Shown: positions 1 to 13,260 of the stretch, piece by piece
How positions within the stretch are numbered: the stretch's first letter is position 1
How the letters are laid out: the number at the start of each line of letters is the position of its first letter
From: Dirofilaria immitis
Taxonomy: Eukaryota; Nematoda; Chromadorea; Rhabditida; Onchocercidae
Reading direction: 5' to 3'
Assembly (NCBI GenBank): GCA_024305405.1
Contig: JAKNDB010000068.1
Coordinates: 7,989,501 to 8,053,500 of the forward strand
Length of the DNA: 64,000 nucleotides
Translations under genes and position numbers: made by a program
The notes under the pieces: generated by a model
The model's input: only the letters and a program-made list of their open reading frames with translations
Told to the model about the DNA's origin: nothing
Databases searched by the model: none

Positions 1-121
1 TGTGTCATTTTTAATTTGAAGAAGAAAGGTTAATTTGTAAAGTGATTTGATCGAATTTATTAATTTGATAGAGGTATTAACCTACTGAAAAAGTATTTCT
101 TACAATAATATTACTTTACAG

Positions 122-3100
122 TCTCGGTGCAAAACTTCCTTCTCTATCAGCGGAATCAACAGAACCAAGTCAAATGAAATCATCCGGACCAATTAATCGT
201 AACGAAGATCTGCCAGTAAGTGAAGAAAAAGTGGAGCAAGAAGAGGAGCTAGAGTTGGACATGTCGGGCGTAATAAAAGGTGAAGAAGATGAACCGCTTC
301 CAATGGGCGATAATACTAAGGAGGTCATAATCTTGAACATTTTCTGATATTGAATTATAGAATGATTAGTCACATTCATAACGTTCACTTTGAAAATTAC
401 TTTGAAATTTTTAATTGCAGATAACTGAAGATGATATGGAAAAGGCAAATGAGCAACGAATGTTTGCGGTAAATGCATTTAATGAAGGTAATCTTTGGAC
501 TTGATTAAATTTTAGTATAATCAATACTTTTTGTTATTAGTTCTGAATTTCTTTTAAGTGTGCTTCTTAAATTTCATTTTGTGTTTAAAACGACGAGTGA
601 AATACGAAGAGGAAAAAATATCGTCATTAAAAATAGGCTTTATGCAACCAGATATTTTCGATTCTATTTAGTTTTGTTTTAAACCTTTTCTTAAATGTAA
701 ATAAATTTTTCAGGAGATTACGAGAAATCTGTGGTGCATTTTACCAACGCCATTGAATTGAACCCAGGACTAGCAGTTTTGCACGCCAAGAGGGCAAGGT
801 ATTTAACCACTTTGTTTAGTTTCTTGAAAAAAAGGAAAAATCTTTTTCAATTTTTGAGAGAAATGGTGCAATTTTAACGAGACTTTGCAGCGCGCTTCTA
901 AAATTAAACAAGCCAAATGGTGCAATTCGCGATTGCGATAAAGCGATTTCATTAAATGCGGATTCAGCACAAAGTTATAAATTTCGTGGACGAGCACACA
1001 GGTCCTATGAATTCATATCTCGATCTATCAGAAACATTATTTCGTTTTTCTTTATGGTATTATACTGAGTTATTTGATTTGTAGATTACTCGGTAATTTC
1101 GTGGAGGCTCATCGTGATCTAGCTATGGCATGTAAATTGGATTATGATGATGATGCCAATATTTGGCTTAAGGAAGTCGAATCAAACGTAAAATTTTCGA
1201 GGTTTTTGTACTCTAAATGCATAGTTTGGATTTGCACTGTAAGGTTAACTTTGAGATCTAAGTATATTTTACTTCTACGTTAAGTTGTCTCGATTGTACG
1301 ATGACCGGTAATTTGACGCAATCATATCATTAGAGAATGAATCAAAGAAATGGTTTTGAATAGTTTTCTATCTCACAGATAGTTTTCACTTTAGTAGCGT
1401 AATATTACCAGATATACTGCAGAATGATCTAATATTTTTCTTAGTAATATGCAGAACAGTTTTTGCTAACTTTTTTTAGGTTAAACGGTCCAATCGTACT
1501 ATTCCTAACATGATAAACATAGCACGGAAATAAGAGTTTCTAATAATAAAATGCTTTTAATAATAAAATGCTTTTTTATACTAAAAGTATGCTTCCAAAG
1601 AGAAAACGAAAACCGTTAAAAAATAGATTGACAAAAACACATGCATTAATAATATGAGTTTCTATTTATATCTAATTAGTAATATCTTCTTTTTTCTTCT
1701 TCCGGCAAAGACGTCGTCCATTTGGACCTATTGGTGCACGTACAAGAATGGGCAAACCAGCCTGTTTCCTGCATGATATATAATAGATGTTGCAAATGGC
1801 GCCATTTGCACGACGAAAATCTTTAATGCTTAATTGTCGTTTCTCTTCAGTTTTTTCTCTTCAGCAAGCTGATGTGATATATCATTATAGCATTTTAGTC
1901 TATATTTGCATCTAAGTTTTTGTGAACTATTTAAGGGTCGCAATTTGTTCGCTACTTTTCGTGATCGTGATTCGAGCGGCTTTATCTGCATATACTTCTG
2001 TTCTTCAGCCTCAGATTTAAGCTCTTTAATTTTCTTCTTGCGAGTTCGTCTACTTTTTCATTCGTAACTTCCTCCAGTACCTCGTCCTTTTGTTCCTTCT
2101 CTTTGTATTTAATGACTGGTTCCGTTTGATACGGCGGTTTTACTACTCCTTCCTGCATTTTTTCTGCTCTTCCTTTTTGCGGACTTTGTCCAATTGTATG
2201 TCCAATTCCATATTTTCATAACACGACTTGCGATGTTTGCATTTCAGTTGTGGATCCTCGTACTGTTTAATGGAAGTAGCAACTACATATACCGTATGAT
2301 TTAAATATGACGGGAGTATACCTGATGTATAGCATGATTTCCGATATTTGCAGCGCAGTTTTCTATTCACTTCCTTTTCGACAAATTGTTTTTTATAGTC
2401 GTCAAGAATTTGGATAGTTGAAAACCGAAATATGCTTTTTCAGTTAGTGGCAGTTTCCGGTTTCATAACATGATTTTCGATACTTACATTTTAATGTGAG
2501 TGGGATACTCTCCTCCTTCTTTTTGACTGAATATGTCATTCTTAAGTTTTCATGAAAATTTTCTAGTAACTTACCTGTTTTATAGCACGACTTTCTGTAT
2601 TTACATCGTATTTCAAGCGGTTTGTGGTCTTCTTTCTTTTCTTGAAAATTTTGTGCCTTCTTTGAGACTTTAGTTAGTGGCACTTTGCCATTTTTGTAGC
2701 ATGATTTACGGTACTTGCATAAAAGCTTAATAGCTAATGGATCTAAGTTCTCATTATAAATGTTCGTTTCCGTAAGTGACATTATATTTTCATCTCGCAA
2801 GGATATAAACTGTAGTTCCCTGATAGGTGGTGATGGCATATCAGTTGCCGTTAAGGGAGATAAAAATGATAATGATTTGTTTTCAAAACCTTCTGTAACC
2901 GGAATTTTCTTTCCCTTTATAATATCTTTTTGATTTCCTTCTCTTTTTTCAACTTTCAGTCTCTGTTTTTAAATCCTGCGTGTTCTGGAGCTTTGTTTTC
3001 TGTTATCGGTTGATTCATAATTCTTGTTGGTAAGATAGTCTTCTGAACTTTCATTGCCAACTCTGTCCGTGTTTCTTCAACTGCTTCTTTGATCTTTTTT

Positions 3101-6100
3101 TCCTAGATTTATTTATAGCTTCCTTAACTTTCTTATTTCCAATCGTTGCAATCATTCCTTTTTCTTCAGAAATAAAGATTTTTGGTTTTTAAGTTTGAAG
3201 TTTTTGTTATTAGTTTCCTTTGTAGATTTTGCTTCGAAAGCACATTCCATTTTCGACTCTTCGATTTTTTCTGATTTTAGTACGGATTTTTTTGGGATGA
3301 TTTAATAATTTTTTTCTTTCTCCTTCATCCTTTTTTTTTGCTCTGCTTCATCATTATCAAATGTCTTAGCTTTATCGACTTGTCCAGTAGCGTTAATGAG
3401 TTGTTCGGTATTCAAATTTTGTTGCTCTTCAGCTTTTCGTTTATAACAACTTTTTCTGTACTTACATAATATTTTTAATTGGTACAACGATGTAACTGTT
3501 TGCATTGATATCACCGACAATATTTCTTTAGCAATTTTTTTCTTCAATTCAGGTAAAATTCCAGTTTCATAGCACGATTTCCGGTATTTGCAACGTATCT
3601 CTAAAGGGATTACTTCTTCTTGTTTTTAACAATATGCATATATTTAAAAACTTGGCGTTGATTTATTATAGGCTTTTTACCAGTTATGTAGCAGGACTTT
3701 CGATATTTACAGTAAATTCTCTTTTCATCATCTTTAAGGTTATTAAATTCTTTATGAACAGTTTTTTCTATACCTGTTTCCTGAATTCTTTGCCTCAAAA
3801 AATAGTAAATTTTTGGAATAATTTGTTGAATTGGATGTCAATTTCAGGCCGAACACCACTATCATAGCAGGATTTCCGATATTTGCATGCCAGACGTCTT
3901 GTCACTTTTTTCGATTTTATTGAGATCCTTATCAGTAATCACTTTCTTCGGGATAGGGCGCAGTACCGCAATTTTTTCTTTTTTTCTATTTTTGCCAGTG
4001 CTATGCTGGCAATTTCTTTAATTGATTTTTGTTTTTGTCCTTGTAAAACAGTTATAGAACGAGAGAAAATAAATCCTGCTTGAACTTTCTGAGCATTCTT
4101 CTCGATCTTAGCACCCATTTCTTCATAGCATGATTTACGATAATGGCAAACAAGTTTCAATTCTCCTTCGCTAATCTCTTCTTTCTCTTCATTTTCATTC
4201 CTCATTTGAAAAGAGAAATTGTTCTGTGCTTCATGCAGTCCCATAAATGTTGGTAGAATGTTGTGTATGTTCCACGTATTCGGAACAATACCTGTATCGT
4301 AGCATGATTTTCGGTATTTGCAAAGCAATTTTCGTCTTTTAATCGGTACTTCCAAAACATCAGATTCTTCGTTTGGAATCTTCTGCATGGTTTTCTGTTC
4401 TCGGCGTAGCTTTAAAAATTTATACTTTTTAGAATAAACACTATGCTTCCTTCGGTGTCTATTGAGCACATGTTGACTTCGTGAATCCTGGTATGCTTTG
4501 TTTGTTGTTCGTGATTGTTGTGTGCTGTGATAAAAGTGGTTGTGATATTTGTATTCAGTAGCAGATGCGAAAATTCGAGGCATCCAAGAATAGACAGCAT
4601 TCTTATATCGTAAATCACTTGGTAATGGCAGTACTGATTTATGACATATTCTTTTTAATTTGTTGCGGAGTACCGTACTACAAAAGTAAATTATTGGAGA
4701 AAATTTCCCAGCCGATTGAGCGCAATGATTGAATTTAGTTGCGATTTGTATCAGAATGCTAATTCGGTCGCTTATTTCATTATCTGAAAAGTAAATTTTG
4801 CAAGAGATTTCTTTTCTTTTAGTATACATCATTTTTAAAAACAAATATAAAAGATTTAGGAATATTCATCAAAACTTTAAAATTAGGTAATTGTAATACA
4901 ACTGCAAAGAAGGAATGCAGAATGGAATTGAAAAAATTATCAGCTTTTAGCTAGATTTATGAAGTTTTCATTTATAATCAATTAACCGATTTTTTGTTTT
5001 TTTAGTTTGAGGAAAAAAGGATGGGAAGAGTTTCACCAGAATCAATAATAAGTAGGTTATTGCTTGTTGCATCAACAATGTGATAGAGCAACGCGAATTC
5101 CGCCAAGTTCATTTCTTCGCAAGTTTTATAAATATTTGTTATTGTTTGTTCTTTTGACCAAAATATCAATTCTGCATCCACATCGATATGACTTTTCATC
5201 ATATCCTTCCATCTTTCCGTTTTGTACGTCATGATCCGAAATATTTGAGTCTCATTTTCTGAATTGTTAAAAATCTTTGAAAACTCTTTCTTTCCCCTTC
5301 CTTTAAGTATGGGCTAATTTAGATCGAGATTCAAAATAGAAATTTGATTAGCCTTTAAGTCTGAACTGACTTGTATTTCTGTTGCAAAGATTAGATTTCA
5401 TGTTAATAAGAGGAATAAAGAGACATTTGCAGATCTAATTTTTATTTTATACTATGAAAAAAGTAATAGGAAATCCTAGTCGTGAAAAAAACACCGCTAT
5501 AGCATTCTTTTTAATTAGTTTGTCAAACCGTATCATATCTGCTTTTTAGCTGGATTGTTGATAGCATTATATAAAATGATTTAAAAGTTGTACTTTGGAG
5601 ATATAATCCAAATTGGTTAACAAATTTATAAAGAGACTCGTCATTCGTACCATATTGCCATGAATGTCCGGTAGTGATGAGATCAGAAGAAGCTAAAAAT
5701 TTTAATTATTGTCGGTATTTCAGAAATTTTGCTCGGACTTGAAATAAATGCTATTTATTAGAAGAAGGATTTTATAATTCATTAAAGTAATATAAATTAT
5801 TAAAACAAGTCAAATGTGTGGATCAATATATTTATCTTTTGCGGAATGCATTCAAATTAGCAGTCTTCGTATTTTCCAGAGATGAATATATGTTATATAG
5901 TAAGAACTGATAGGCAGTAAAATACAGCCATCTTATCCTAAATACATCATAGAAATTCATGATATTAACTGTCGTAGAAAGTTGTCAATTCGTCTTAGTA
6001 AAACGTGTAGGAACTGAAAGTTTCCGACGTAGGGAGCAAAAATCTGCTTTATATTTTTATGCTAGGATTGCTCGTAATGAATTAAAAAAACTAACCATTC

Positions 6101-8330
6101 TTAGTAGTTCGAATAGGCTCAGCGCCACGTATTGACAATAAGAGAAAGGCGATGTAATAAATCACTTGAAACGGTATCATCTGTGTTTTATGATGAAGGA
6201 CTTTGGTGGTATTTCCTCTTATTGAACTCCAAGAAACTTGTAGGCTTCCGTGTTGCACCACTCGATATCTGTTTTGAAATTTATCTTCTGCTGTTGAGTG
6301 AAAGTTCGGGCCGCCTCTTATTTTTACAAGTGTCTTTTATTCACTTTCTGTTTCTGTTTTCTCTGTTTTATCTTCTTTTGCAGTTCTGATATGTTCTCTC
6401 TTTAATTCCTATTTCACATTTGCTACTTTATTTTGTTTGAAAAATGTCGACAAAACTAAGTTTTTCATTTTCATTTCCCCATCACTTGATCAGATGCAGC
6501 TGTTTTCTGCATTATCTGAATCGTGTGTGTATCGATTTACTAGTCAAGAGAATTGCTTTAAAAACTTTACATTTGCAATAATTAAATTTAAAATTTGAAT
6601 TTTAGAGGCTCCGCATTTTCTTTAAAGTTAAGCATTAATAATATCTCTCTAATTAATGTTTAATATAGGCAAATAGATTTTCATGTTTTCTTGTTTCTGT
6701 TTTCACATTGTCCACAACTGTCAAGCTGACACTCCAGCTTTTGCAATTCTTATAGTTCTGCAACTCATGCGTTCATAATAATGCATAAAAGATCGATTAA
6801 AGAATACGAGGACGAAACGAACGATATGTGTAGTCTACTGATAAAAGCTACATGGTAGCTACGTTCACGGAAAAGTACACAGTAATAAATGTAGTTATTG
6901 ATTATTTGTGGCTATGCAAACAGCTGACATTCGTTCAATTATTCATTTATTCACTGTCGTACTATTTCATCTTTCACCTTATTTTTTAAACTCTATTTTT
7001 CTTCCGATGCACCCACTCTCTTCTTTAAAAACACACTCTCGATCAAAGATATAACATAGTACCAAATGTGAAAAACGTTAGAAGATATTTTATAACTAGA
7101 TGTTACATTGAGAGCCACTAAAAATGAAAAAACAAGTATGCACTGAAGCTTTTAGAGCATCAAGTTAGAAATACCTTTCTCTGTTTCCAGAAAATTATGA
7201 TGAAGTGATTTCTCGCGGCCAAATAATACTGATGCTCATTAATCGAATAGAACTTGAACTTCTGCCAGTTTAAAGTCAGAAAGTTACAGAATGAAAGACC
7301 TGCCATGACCTAAAATTCTAGAACATGAAATAATAGTAATTTATTTCTTTTGCACTATTTATTTCTTTTGTGCTCCCTATGTCATTTCTACGCATTATTT
7401 GTTTTGCTTGATTTCCAAATTCTAGGCCAGGAAAATCCTTGAGTATAATCGAAACAAAGAGAGATGCAAGGAAGAAAAAGAATTGAAAGAACGTCAGGAA
7501 CGGATTAAACAAGCACAGGAAGCACGAAAACGAGAGGAACAAGAGAAAAGGTCTACTCCAAATAAATTGCAACTTCCGTTATCAAGAAAGTTAAGAAATA
7601 AAAATAAGAGGTGGCATTTTGCGCCGCTAAAAATAATAAGGATTGCGCATTTTCGGTTGTGAAATGAGAAAGAACCGCAATCGGAATGAACCGCATAAGA
7701 AAGAATATTTTTTCAGCATGCTGATAATGCAGAAGGTTCCAGTGGTTTTAATATGCCAAAAGGATTCGAAAAAATCTTCCAAGACTCAGAGGTTATGAAT
7801 CTACTGCAAGATGAAAGTGTTCTTGCAGCCTACATGGATATCATCAATAATCCAGCTAATATCGCAAAACATATGTCAAATCCCAAAGTGATGAAATTAT
7901 TCAGCAAAATTGGTAATACTGCTGGCGGATTCGGCATGGATTGTGGAAATCAGAGGTATACAATTCTTATAAATACTTTATTTTGATCATTTAATCGTTG
8001 CAGAACTGTAGTGACCGAGTAAAGTATCCAAAAAGCTCGTTGAAATTTTTAGCAAATTAATAAAATAATATAAAGTTTCTAAAACTTAGGACCGAATAAA
8101 ATAAATGAAATAGTTCCTGATGGACTGTATAGGAAAACCATCTACAATATGGAATTGCGCTACTGAGAAAATGACTTTACAGCTTGAGCTTTAAACTTCA
8201 ACTACATTAACTTTTATATACTTTTTCATATTTTACTTGTTCAATGCTTTAGATGAAAGAAACAGGAGCAAAAGGTGAAGCCACGACAAACATACCACCA
8301 AACAAGGCACCTGAACCAGATCTTGATTGA
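122..8330 (+). CDS. ST13: Hsc70-interacting protein Hip (ST13), 5' truncated by window edge
   Basis: Co-chaperone that binds the Hsp70 ATPase domain through TPR repeats and stabilises its ADP state in the cytosol. Exons read: 122-323, 421-487, 714-798, 891-1001, 1085-1187, 7426-7550, 7717-7955, 8253-8330. The first visible exon continues an N-terminal region lying left of the window. It is followed by an acidic linker, a TPR block ([49 protein letters not shown]), a charged [19 protein letters not shown] helix and a C-terminal STI1/DP domain ([18 protein letters not shown]). All align in order with human ST13. The Gly-Met-Pro repeat between helix and DP domain is almost absent. Phases close except at the 7550/7717 and 7955/8253 junctions, where one G appears to be missing at each donor. 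AATAAA lies at 8439-8444. The 6.2 kb intron 1188-7425 carries antisense genes. Confidence 0.93.
1672..4844 (-). CDS. Unrecognised [14 protein letters not shown] protein, nested antisense in the Hip intron
   Basis: Not assignable to a family I know. An apparently intronless frame, broken by small shifts, runs from about 4844 (possible ATG 4844 or the ATG pair just inside it) to a stop at 1672. Its first ~145 residues are basic and repeat-free. Then come 12 clear copies and one degenerate copy of C-K-Y-R-K-S-C-Y, usually followed by x-T-G-x-x-P and preceded by a short beta-like K-L-x segment. Linkers of 25-200 residues are rich in Lys, Glu and Gln. If the shifts are repaired the product would be roughly 1000 residues. 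The shifts lie in A/T runs like those breaking essential genes nearby, so a pseudogene is not implied. No signal peptide is obvious. Two cysteines four residues apart in each copy suggest a disulphide or metal site; this is inference. Confidence 0.6.
1770..4322 (-). repeat. 12-13 dispersed protein repeats C[KH][YH]R[KL][SK]CY
   Basis: Eight-codon cores on the minus strand at 4299-4322, 4125-4148, 3864-3887, 3688-3711, 3569-3592, 3443-3466, 2696-2719, 2582-2605, 2465-2488, 2329-2352, 2218-2241 and 1887-1910, with a degenerate last copy (CNIYYISC) near 1770-1796. Nine copies read exactly CKYRKSCY. The variants are [16 protein letters not shown] and CKYRLKCY. Synonymous positions differ between copies (TGC/TGT, CGA/CGG/CGT, TCA/TCC/TCG/AGT), so the amino-acid motif is conserved although the DNA is not. 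That argues for selection on the protein. Confidence 0.85.
5002..5260 (-). CDS. Possible terminal exon, unknown protein
   Basis: An open frame ends at a stop at 5002 and is preceded by a good acceptor (TTTTTAACAATTCAG) near 5261. It could also start at the ATG at 5232, giving 76 residues. The peptide ([20 protein letters not shown], later [14 protein letters not shown]) has a protein-like composition but no family I recognise. It lies in the Hip intron, about 160 bp upstream of the [14 protein letters not shown] frame on the same strand. It could be a separate small gene or belong to a longer antisense gene; upstream exons were not found. Confidence 0.25.
5261..7425. other. Right half of the large Hip intron, no gene seen
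   Basis: AT-rich sequence without a convincing exon on either strand. An 85-codon open frame at 6132-6389 (+) is low-complexity and hydrophobic and lacks splice or homology support. Confidence 0.5.
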
Positions 8331-8861
8331 TATTCTAATTGTATGAAGAAATTTTGAATTCTTGTGTGGAAATGATTTGTCAATGCAGTCATGATGTGTT
8401 ACTCTTTCTTCCGTTTTACACTACAATTTTTCTGCCATAATAAAACTATCAAGGGTTATATTATTTTAATAATACACATATTCAATAAGTGCTACCTTTG
8501 TTACTGAGTTTCTTTTCACCATTATGATACAAAAAACAAAACAAAGCAATATCGCGGACTATATGTAATTGATGATTAGAATACATGAGTTTTGCTTGCA
8601 ACATTGTAGTTTCGATGTATAAGCAGGGAACTATTACATCACGGAAGAATTCGTGTTCAGATATACTGAAATGCACGCAAACATAGCGAATAAGATATAA
8701 AATCAATGTTTGTTGATATCGAGAATTTCGTTTCTTGGGAAACAGGAATTATAAATACTCTGTTCATTCATCTAGAGCTCGTATTTCAAATGGTTACTCT
8801 TATGATTCTTGACGGTGATGTAATTTCCTTTCGTATCCAAAAATAAAATTTTAATGAACTT
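8331..8861. other. Convergent 3' intergenic region between Hip and GPATCH1
   Basis: Contains the Hip 3' UTR with an AATAAA at 8439-8444 and, on the other strand, the GPATCH1 3' end. No other feature seen. Confidence 0.6.
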
Positions 8862-11800
8862 TCAAAAGCTTACTTTCTTCTCGTTACTTTCCTTTTCCCT
8901 TTTCCGTTTATTTCTCGAATATTTATGGTACTTTTTCCTGAAATTTCCAACAACTATTAAGCCGACAAAACTTTGCATTGTGCTTTCTTTTGTAACCGCA
9001 GAAAGTATCTTTGAATTGTAGTGCCATAAAACTGAATAAACATGGTATTGCCTTTCAAGAACATAGACACAAAACAATAAACAGAACTTACTTTGCTTGT
9101 TTGATTCGATGCTTGCCTTTAAATTAATTGTTGACAAAGATGTAGGAGGTGGAGGTACGGGTCCGAACTCTTTATTATCATCCTCTTTATCATACGGAAA
9201 ATTCATATCCATTACCGTGATCATTTTTGTTGATATCGCAGATTTCTTACTGTCTCCAATCTTGTAGTCAAAGAAATTTCCGGACGTTGATGGAACTGTT
9301 ATCGCCTTTTGGCTATCTCTTAGTTCCTCATCTTCTATGTCAGTGCTAGATTCATCACTGTCACCAAATATAGCTTTCAGAAATTCTTCTGACGGCTTCT
9401 GATCTGAATTGGTTTCGTCTTCATTAATTATTTCTTCTGCTTTGAAAATCTGCAACTAAAAGAAAAATAAGTTTACAAGTTGCGATTCAACTCCCTTGTG
9501 AATGTTATTGTTTCTTCATTTTAGATCAATTTTTGTTTCTTAGTTATTCATCCTACACTTTTGAGTCGTAAAGAATTTTTGCCATCAGATCTCTCACTGC
9601 TTTTAAATTGCAATGCAGTCTTGGCATGACTTAATTAAAAACTCTGAAAAAAACTGGACTCAAAAAAAGTGACTAGAAACGAAATCCATTCCAGAGTCTT
9701 GGCCCCGGAAGTAGATAAATTATAATGTATGGAATCGTCTCTTACTGCAGAAATAAGTTATTAAAGTGCAAGTGTATCTAAAAAGGAAAAAAATGAAGAA
9801 ATGCCTCTTTTTTTCCGGATTAATACTTCTTGAATTTGAATGATATTTCGGATCCCGTGCCGTCAACTCAAATGTTAATATGTGAGCACCGAGATTTGCC
9901 AGTGTTTCAGTCTTTATCGTTTTCTGAAAAAAATATCGAAACGAAAACAAATAATTACTCATGCGAATTTTTAAAAGCTGTTAAAATAAAAGAACCTGCA
10001 AGTGAGGGGTACCAAGAAGACTGGACGAGGGATATGGATCCGGAATATTGAATCGTTTTGCTAGTTGTTTAGCAGGATGCCATTCATGAACTGATCGAGT
10101 CTTTATGCCAAACATTTTCATCTTTATAGCCGCGAATCGTTCATCTTCCTTCATCTTAATGAATGTACATCAAAAATACAGCTAACTTAACCATCACAAC
10201 TGTGTTTAATACCATGAATAAAGAGACTGTGAAAAAGGAGGAAAGAATAAGGAAAAACATAATTCAAAGCGGAAAAAAACTTCATCTGTGAATTTTCTCA
10301 CCTTGCCAAAACAGGAGTTTGAACTAGAAATAAACTTCGACTTTAAAACGTTGGCTATGGGAGCCGCTACATTTGGATGTGCCAACGGTTTTTGTTGCCT
10401 TTCAACTTCCGGTATAAGCGATCGTAGTTCAAGAGGAAGCATATTTTGGAAATCATGCAGTTCCTGATCCCATTCCAATCTTGTCATATCGAGTGGTTGC
10501 GGATAGTTCAGCCCTATTAGAATAATTGAAACGTAAAATTGGGAGTTATATGTTCACAGAAAGAACAGATACGACTCAGAAGTAGATTATTTGTTGATTA
10601 CTTTTTTCTTCATGACGATTCATCCAGTTCTACCAATATAAAAATTAATTTAACAGAAATATCGTCATGTAAAAACCAGAAGATACTCAATATAAGAAGC
10701 TAAACTATGTCAATGAAAACAAATAATGTTAATACAAGATATTAAATAAGCAGAATCAGCCTTCTATAAAAATTTTGAATTAATAGAAATACCTACAAAC
10801 CTCGTTTCAAATAATTTATATATTGTTTAAATCGTGCTTGTTTCATGGGTTCCTCTTCAAATACATTTTGTATTACATCTTCAATTTGAGGAATATTCAA
10901 TTTCTTTCGATCTCTATCACATACGAGTTCAAACACTGCTTTTGGATCAATCTGTGCAAACAAAATTATTCAAAATTACATGTTGGAAAAAGTCGAGTTT
11001 TTACAATTAAAAATATTAACCTCTCCCAAAAACTTTGCACGCTGCAAATGATTCATTCTTTCACTGAACTGTTTGATATTCAAGGGCATCAAAGAAATAT
11101 TTGGGTAAATGGGAGTGTGCATCGGAATAAAATTGGGTGGGATTCTTGGTGGTTCGAAAAAGCGTCTTGAGATTTGACGTTTGGATGCCATTATAAAATT
11201 TGTATCATCTGTAATAATTCCTTTGAAATAAAAAGAATCCATTAATGATTTTTGGATTTGTCAGTTCTAATGAACGATTTTCGCTTGTGAGCAATACCAC
11301 TTTGTTTGAAGCAAATGTAATTAAAAGCAAAACAATTTACTTGCACTACACGATGCATCGAATGCTGTTCCACTACTATCGATCGCGAAGTCATATTGTG
11401 AAAAGTCATAATTTGTATATATATTCGCATCATCATTTTCAAAAGCACCAACACCAAATGCCTTAAAATAAATATAAACTGATGAATGTATTTCAATATT
11501 TACATGTTCTAGAACGAAACCATTTCAAAACCTCTTAAATCTTTTCAGGAAATTATTGTAACATATCCAAACGAGACTTTTTCTAAATTTATTTTAGAAC
11601 TTTCCAAGACTGAGTCCATACAAGACAAAGAAATATTTATGAAAGACTTATAATAAAATGTACAGAATATGTTTTGATAAGTCAAAATGAAGAAACTTTA
11701 CATTTATAAATAATGATGAAACATACTTGCCCCGAGATACCTTTTCCTTTTTCTCTATTTTTAGCGCAGACTCAAGGATACCGTATTTCTCAGAGAGCAC

Positions 11801-13260
11801 AGAAGTTTGACATATTCCACAATATCCCAAACCATGAACGCCTTCAGAGGACTTTAAAATAGTTGGATTAAAGTCGCCCGGTGCAAATAAAAATTCGGCA
11901 CCATTTCATCTGCTTCTCTCACTGCTGCTTCATTGTAGAACCCTCTTTTACCACAAATTCTATCGTCATTCACTGAACATATCAACAAAATAAATAAAAG
12001 TGGACAGTAAAGAACTTATGGAAAATATAAAGGTGAAATTATCAATTTATCAATTATTTTTTTCCCACAGCTTAGTTCTCATTTCCTAGTAAAATTCTTT
12101 ATTAAGCCTCAAGAAGTACTGTGATATGAAATTAGATCTGAGAAATTAGAATTTCACTAAATAATAAATCTCAACAATAAACAAAGCGAAGATGAAATAT
12201 ACGCTTCTGTTTCTCTAATGCTTTTCGTGACATTTTCGATCCAATCCCATGTCCTTCTCTCCATCCCATCTTTTCAACAATTGTAAGCCCATTGAGTCCC
12301 TGTATAGCAGTAATATTTGGATATATCTTTATATAGTTGAACTTTTGCACATCAGTACTAGTAAATGACTACTAGTAAATGATATCGTACCTAATTGGTT
12401 TAATAATTTTTTGAAGATGAACGGAAAGCGATGACTCAAATGACGATTGCATATTTCGTTCCCATGCTAGCAAGTGTCTATCACTATTATCACCCCCAAC
12501 ATCCACCGAAGTTTTTATTTGTCTGGCTGCTATTCCAAATTCGCCCAAATCCTGAAAATCTCCAGTTTCTAGTAACAGTTACTAACAATGCCTAAATTTT
12601 AGGATTCATAATTTACCTAACTTTAATAGGACGCAAGAGAAATTACTTATACTATCTCATCGACACCTTAAAATTTTTATCGAGCGATAATCGCTACTAA
12701 ACTGTTGCCTTAGACTATGTCATAAAAGAAAGTGACATGATTTAAACCTCTTCATCCATGAAATCCTCTGGTTTATAATCAATTTTATCGCTTCTTTCAT
12801 CACGACTTGACCGGAACTTTTTCGGTATCCAACCTTAAATATCTTTTTATATTATAAAAGGATGAAAAAATCAGGATTACTATCAAAGAATTATGGTTAA
12901 AAAATACGCTTTTACCTTCCTTAGAACCAACAGTATTAAAATATCCAGCAGAAAAACCACCGGTAAATGCTCCATGGAAACGCTTTCGTCCCTTTTCATC
13001 CTTTACCACTTGTCCCTCAATTCCAAGAGGTCGTATATTACTCACGTTACCTGAAATTATTCAAACTTCAGCAATGGTACAATAATGCGAACCAACATTT
13101 GAATGAAACTTCATAGTTCCAGGATGGTATTTATGCTTGCCACCAAATTCAACATATTCGTTAAAAGAGCTAGTTCACAACAGGATCAAATGTAGCAAAA
13201 CGAACCCGTTCCATCGTTGAATTCTTCCAGTTCCGTACCGTAAACCACCCAATTTTTCAT
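8862..13260 (-). CDS. GPATCH1: GPATCH1-like G-patch spliceosomal protein
   Basis: Nuclear G-patch protein found with catalytic spliceosomes. G-patch motifs typically recruit and activate DEAH helicases. Exons read: 13206-13260, 12916-13050, 12748-12833, 12391-12551, 12203-12299, 11727-11972, 11341-11461, 11021-11208, 10801-10951, 10302-10513, 9996-10154, 9827-9923, 9092-9456, 8862-8937. The start at 13260 follows an in-frame stop. Hallmarks in order: YGTELEEF, the signature [26 protein letters not shown], the G-patch ([11 protein letters not shown]), [14 protein letters not shown]...LPP-type region, [19 protein letters not shown] with FNIPDPYP, then [16 protein letters not shown] and a Lys/Arg tail. 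All match human GPATCH1 in order. Single-base losses are inferred at the A run 11889-11893, the T run around 11758-11762 and the T run 8932-8936, possibly one more at the 12299 junction. It follows RBM8A by 549 bp on the same strand. Confidence 0.9.

Noticed and set aside
1672..4844. Calling the CKYRKSCY gene a pseudogene because of its frame shifts
   Set aside because: The same kind of shift breaks RPL9, SMARCB1 and collagen IV in this window, so shifts are not evidence of decay here.
12357..12381. Short direct repeat actagtaaatga in a GPATCH1 intron
   Set aside because: Two copies of about 12 bp only; no structure beyond chance duplication.
13090..13200. Coding-looking minus-strand peptide [20 protein letters not shown] upstream of GPATCH1 exon 2
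   Set aside because: It lies between GPATCH1 exons 1 and 2, is bounded by stops that one base would not fix, and is not needed by the protein; treated as intron.
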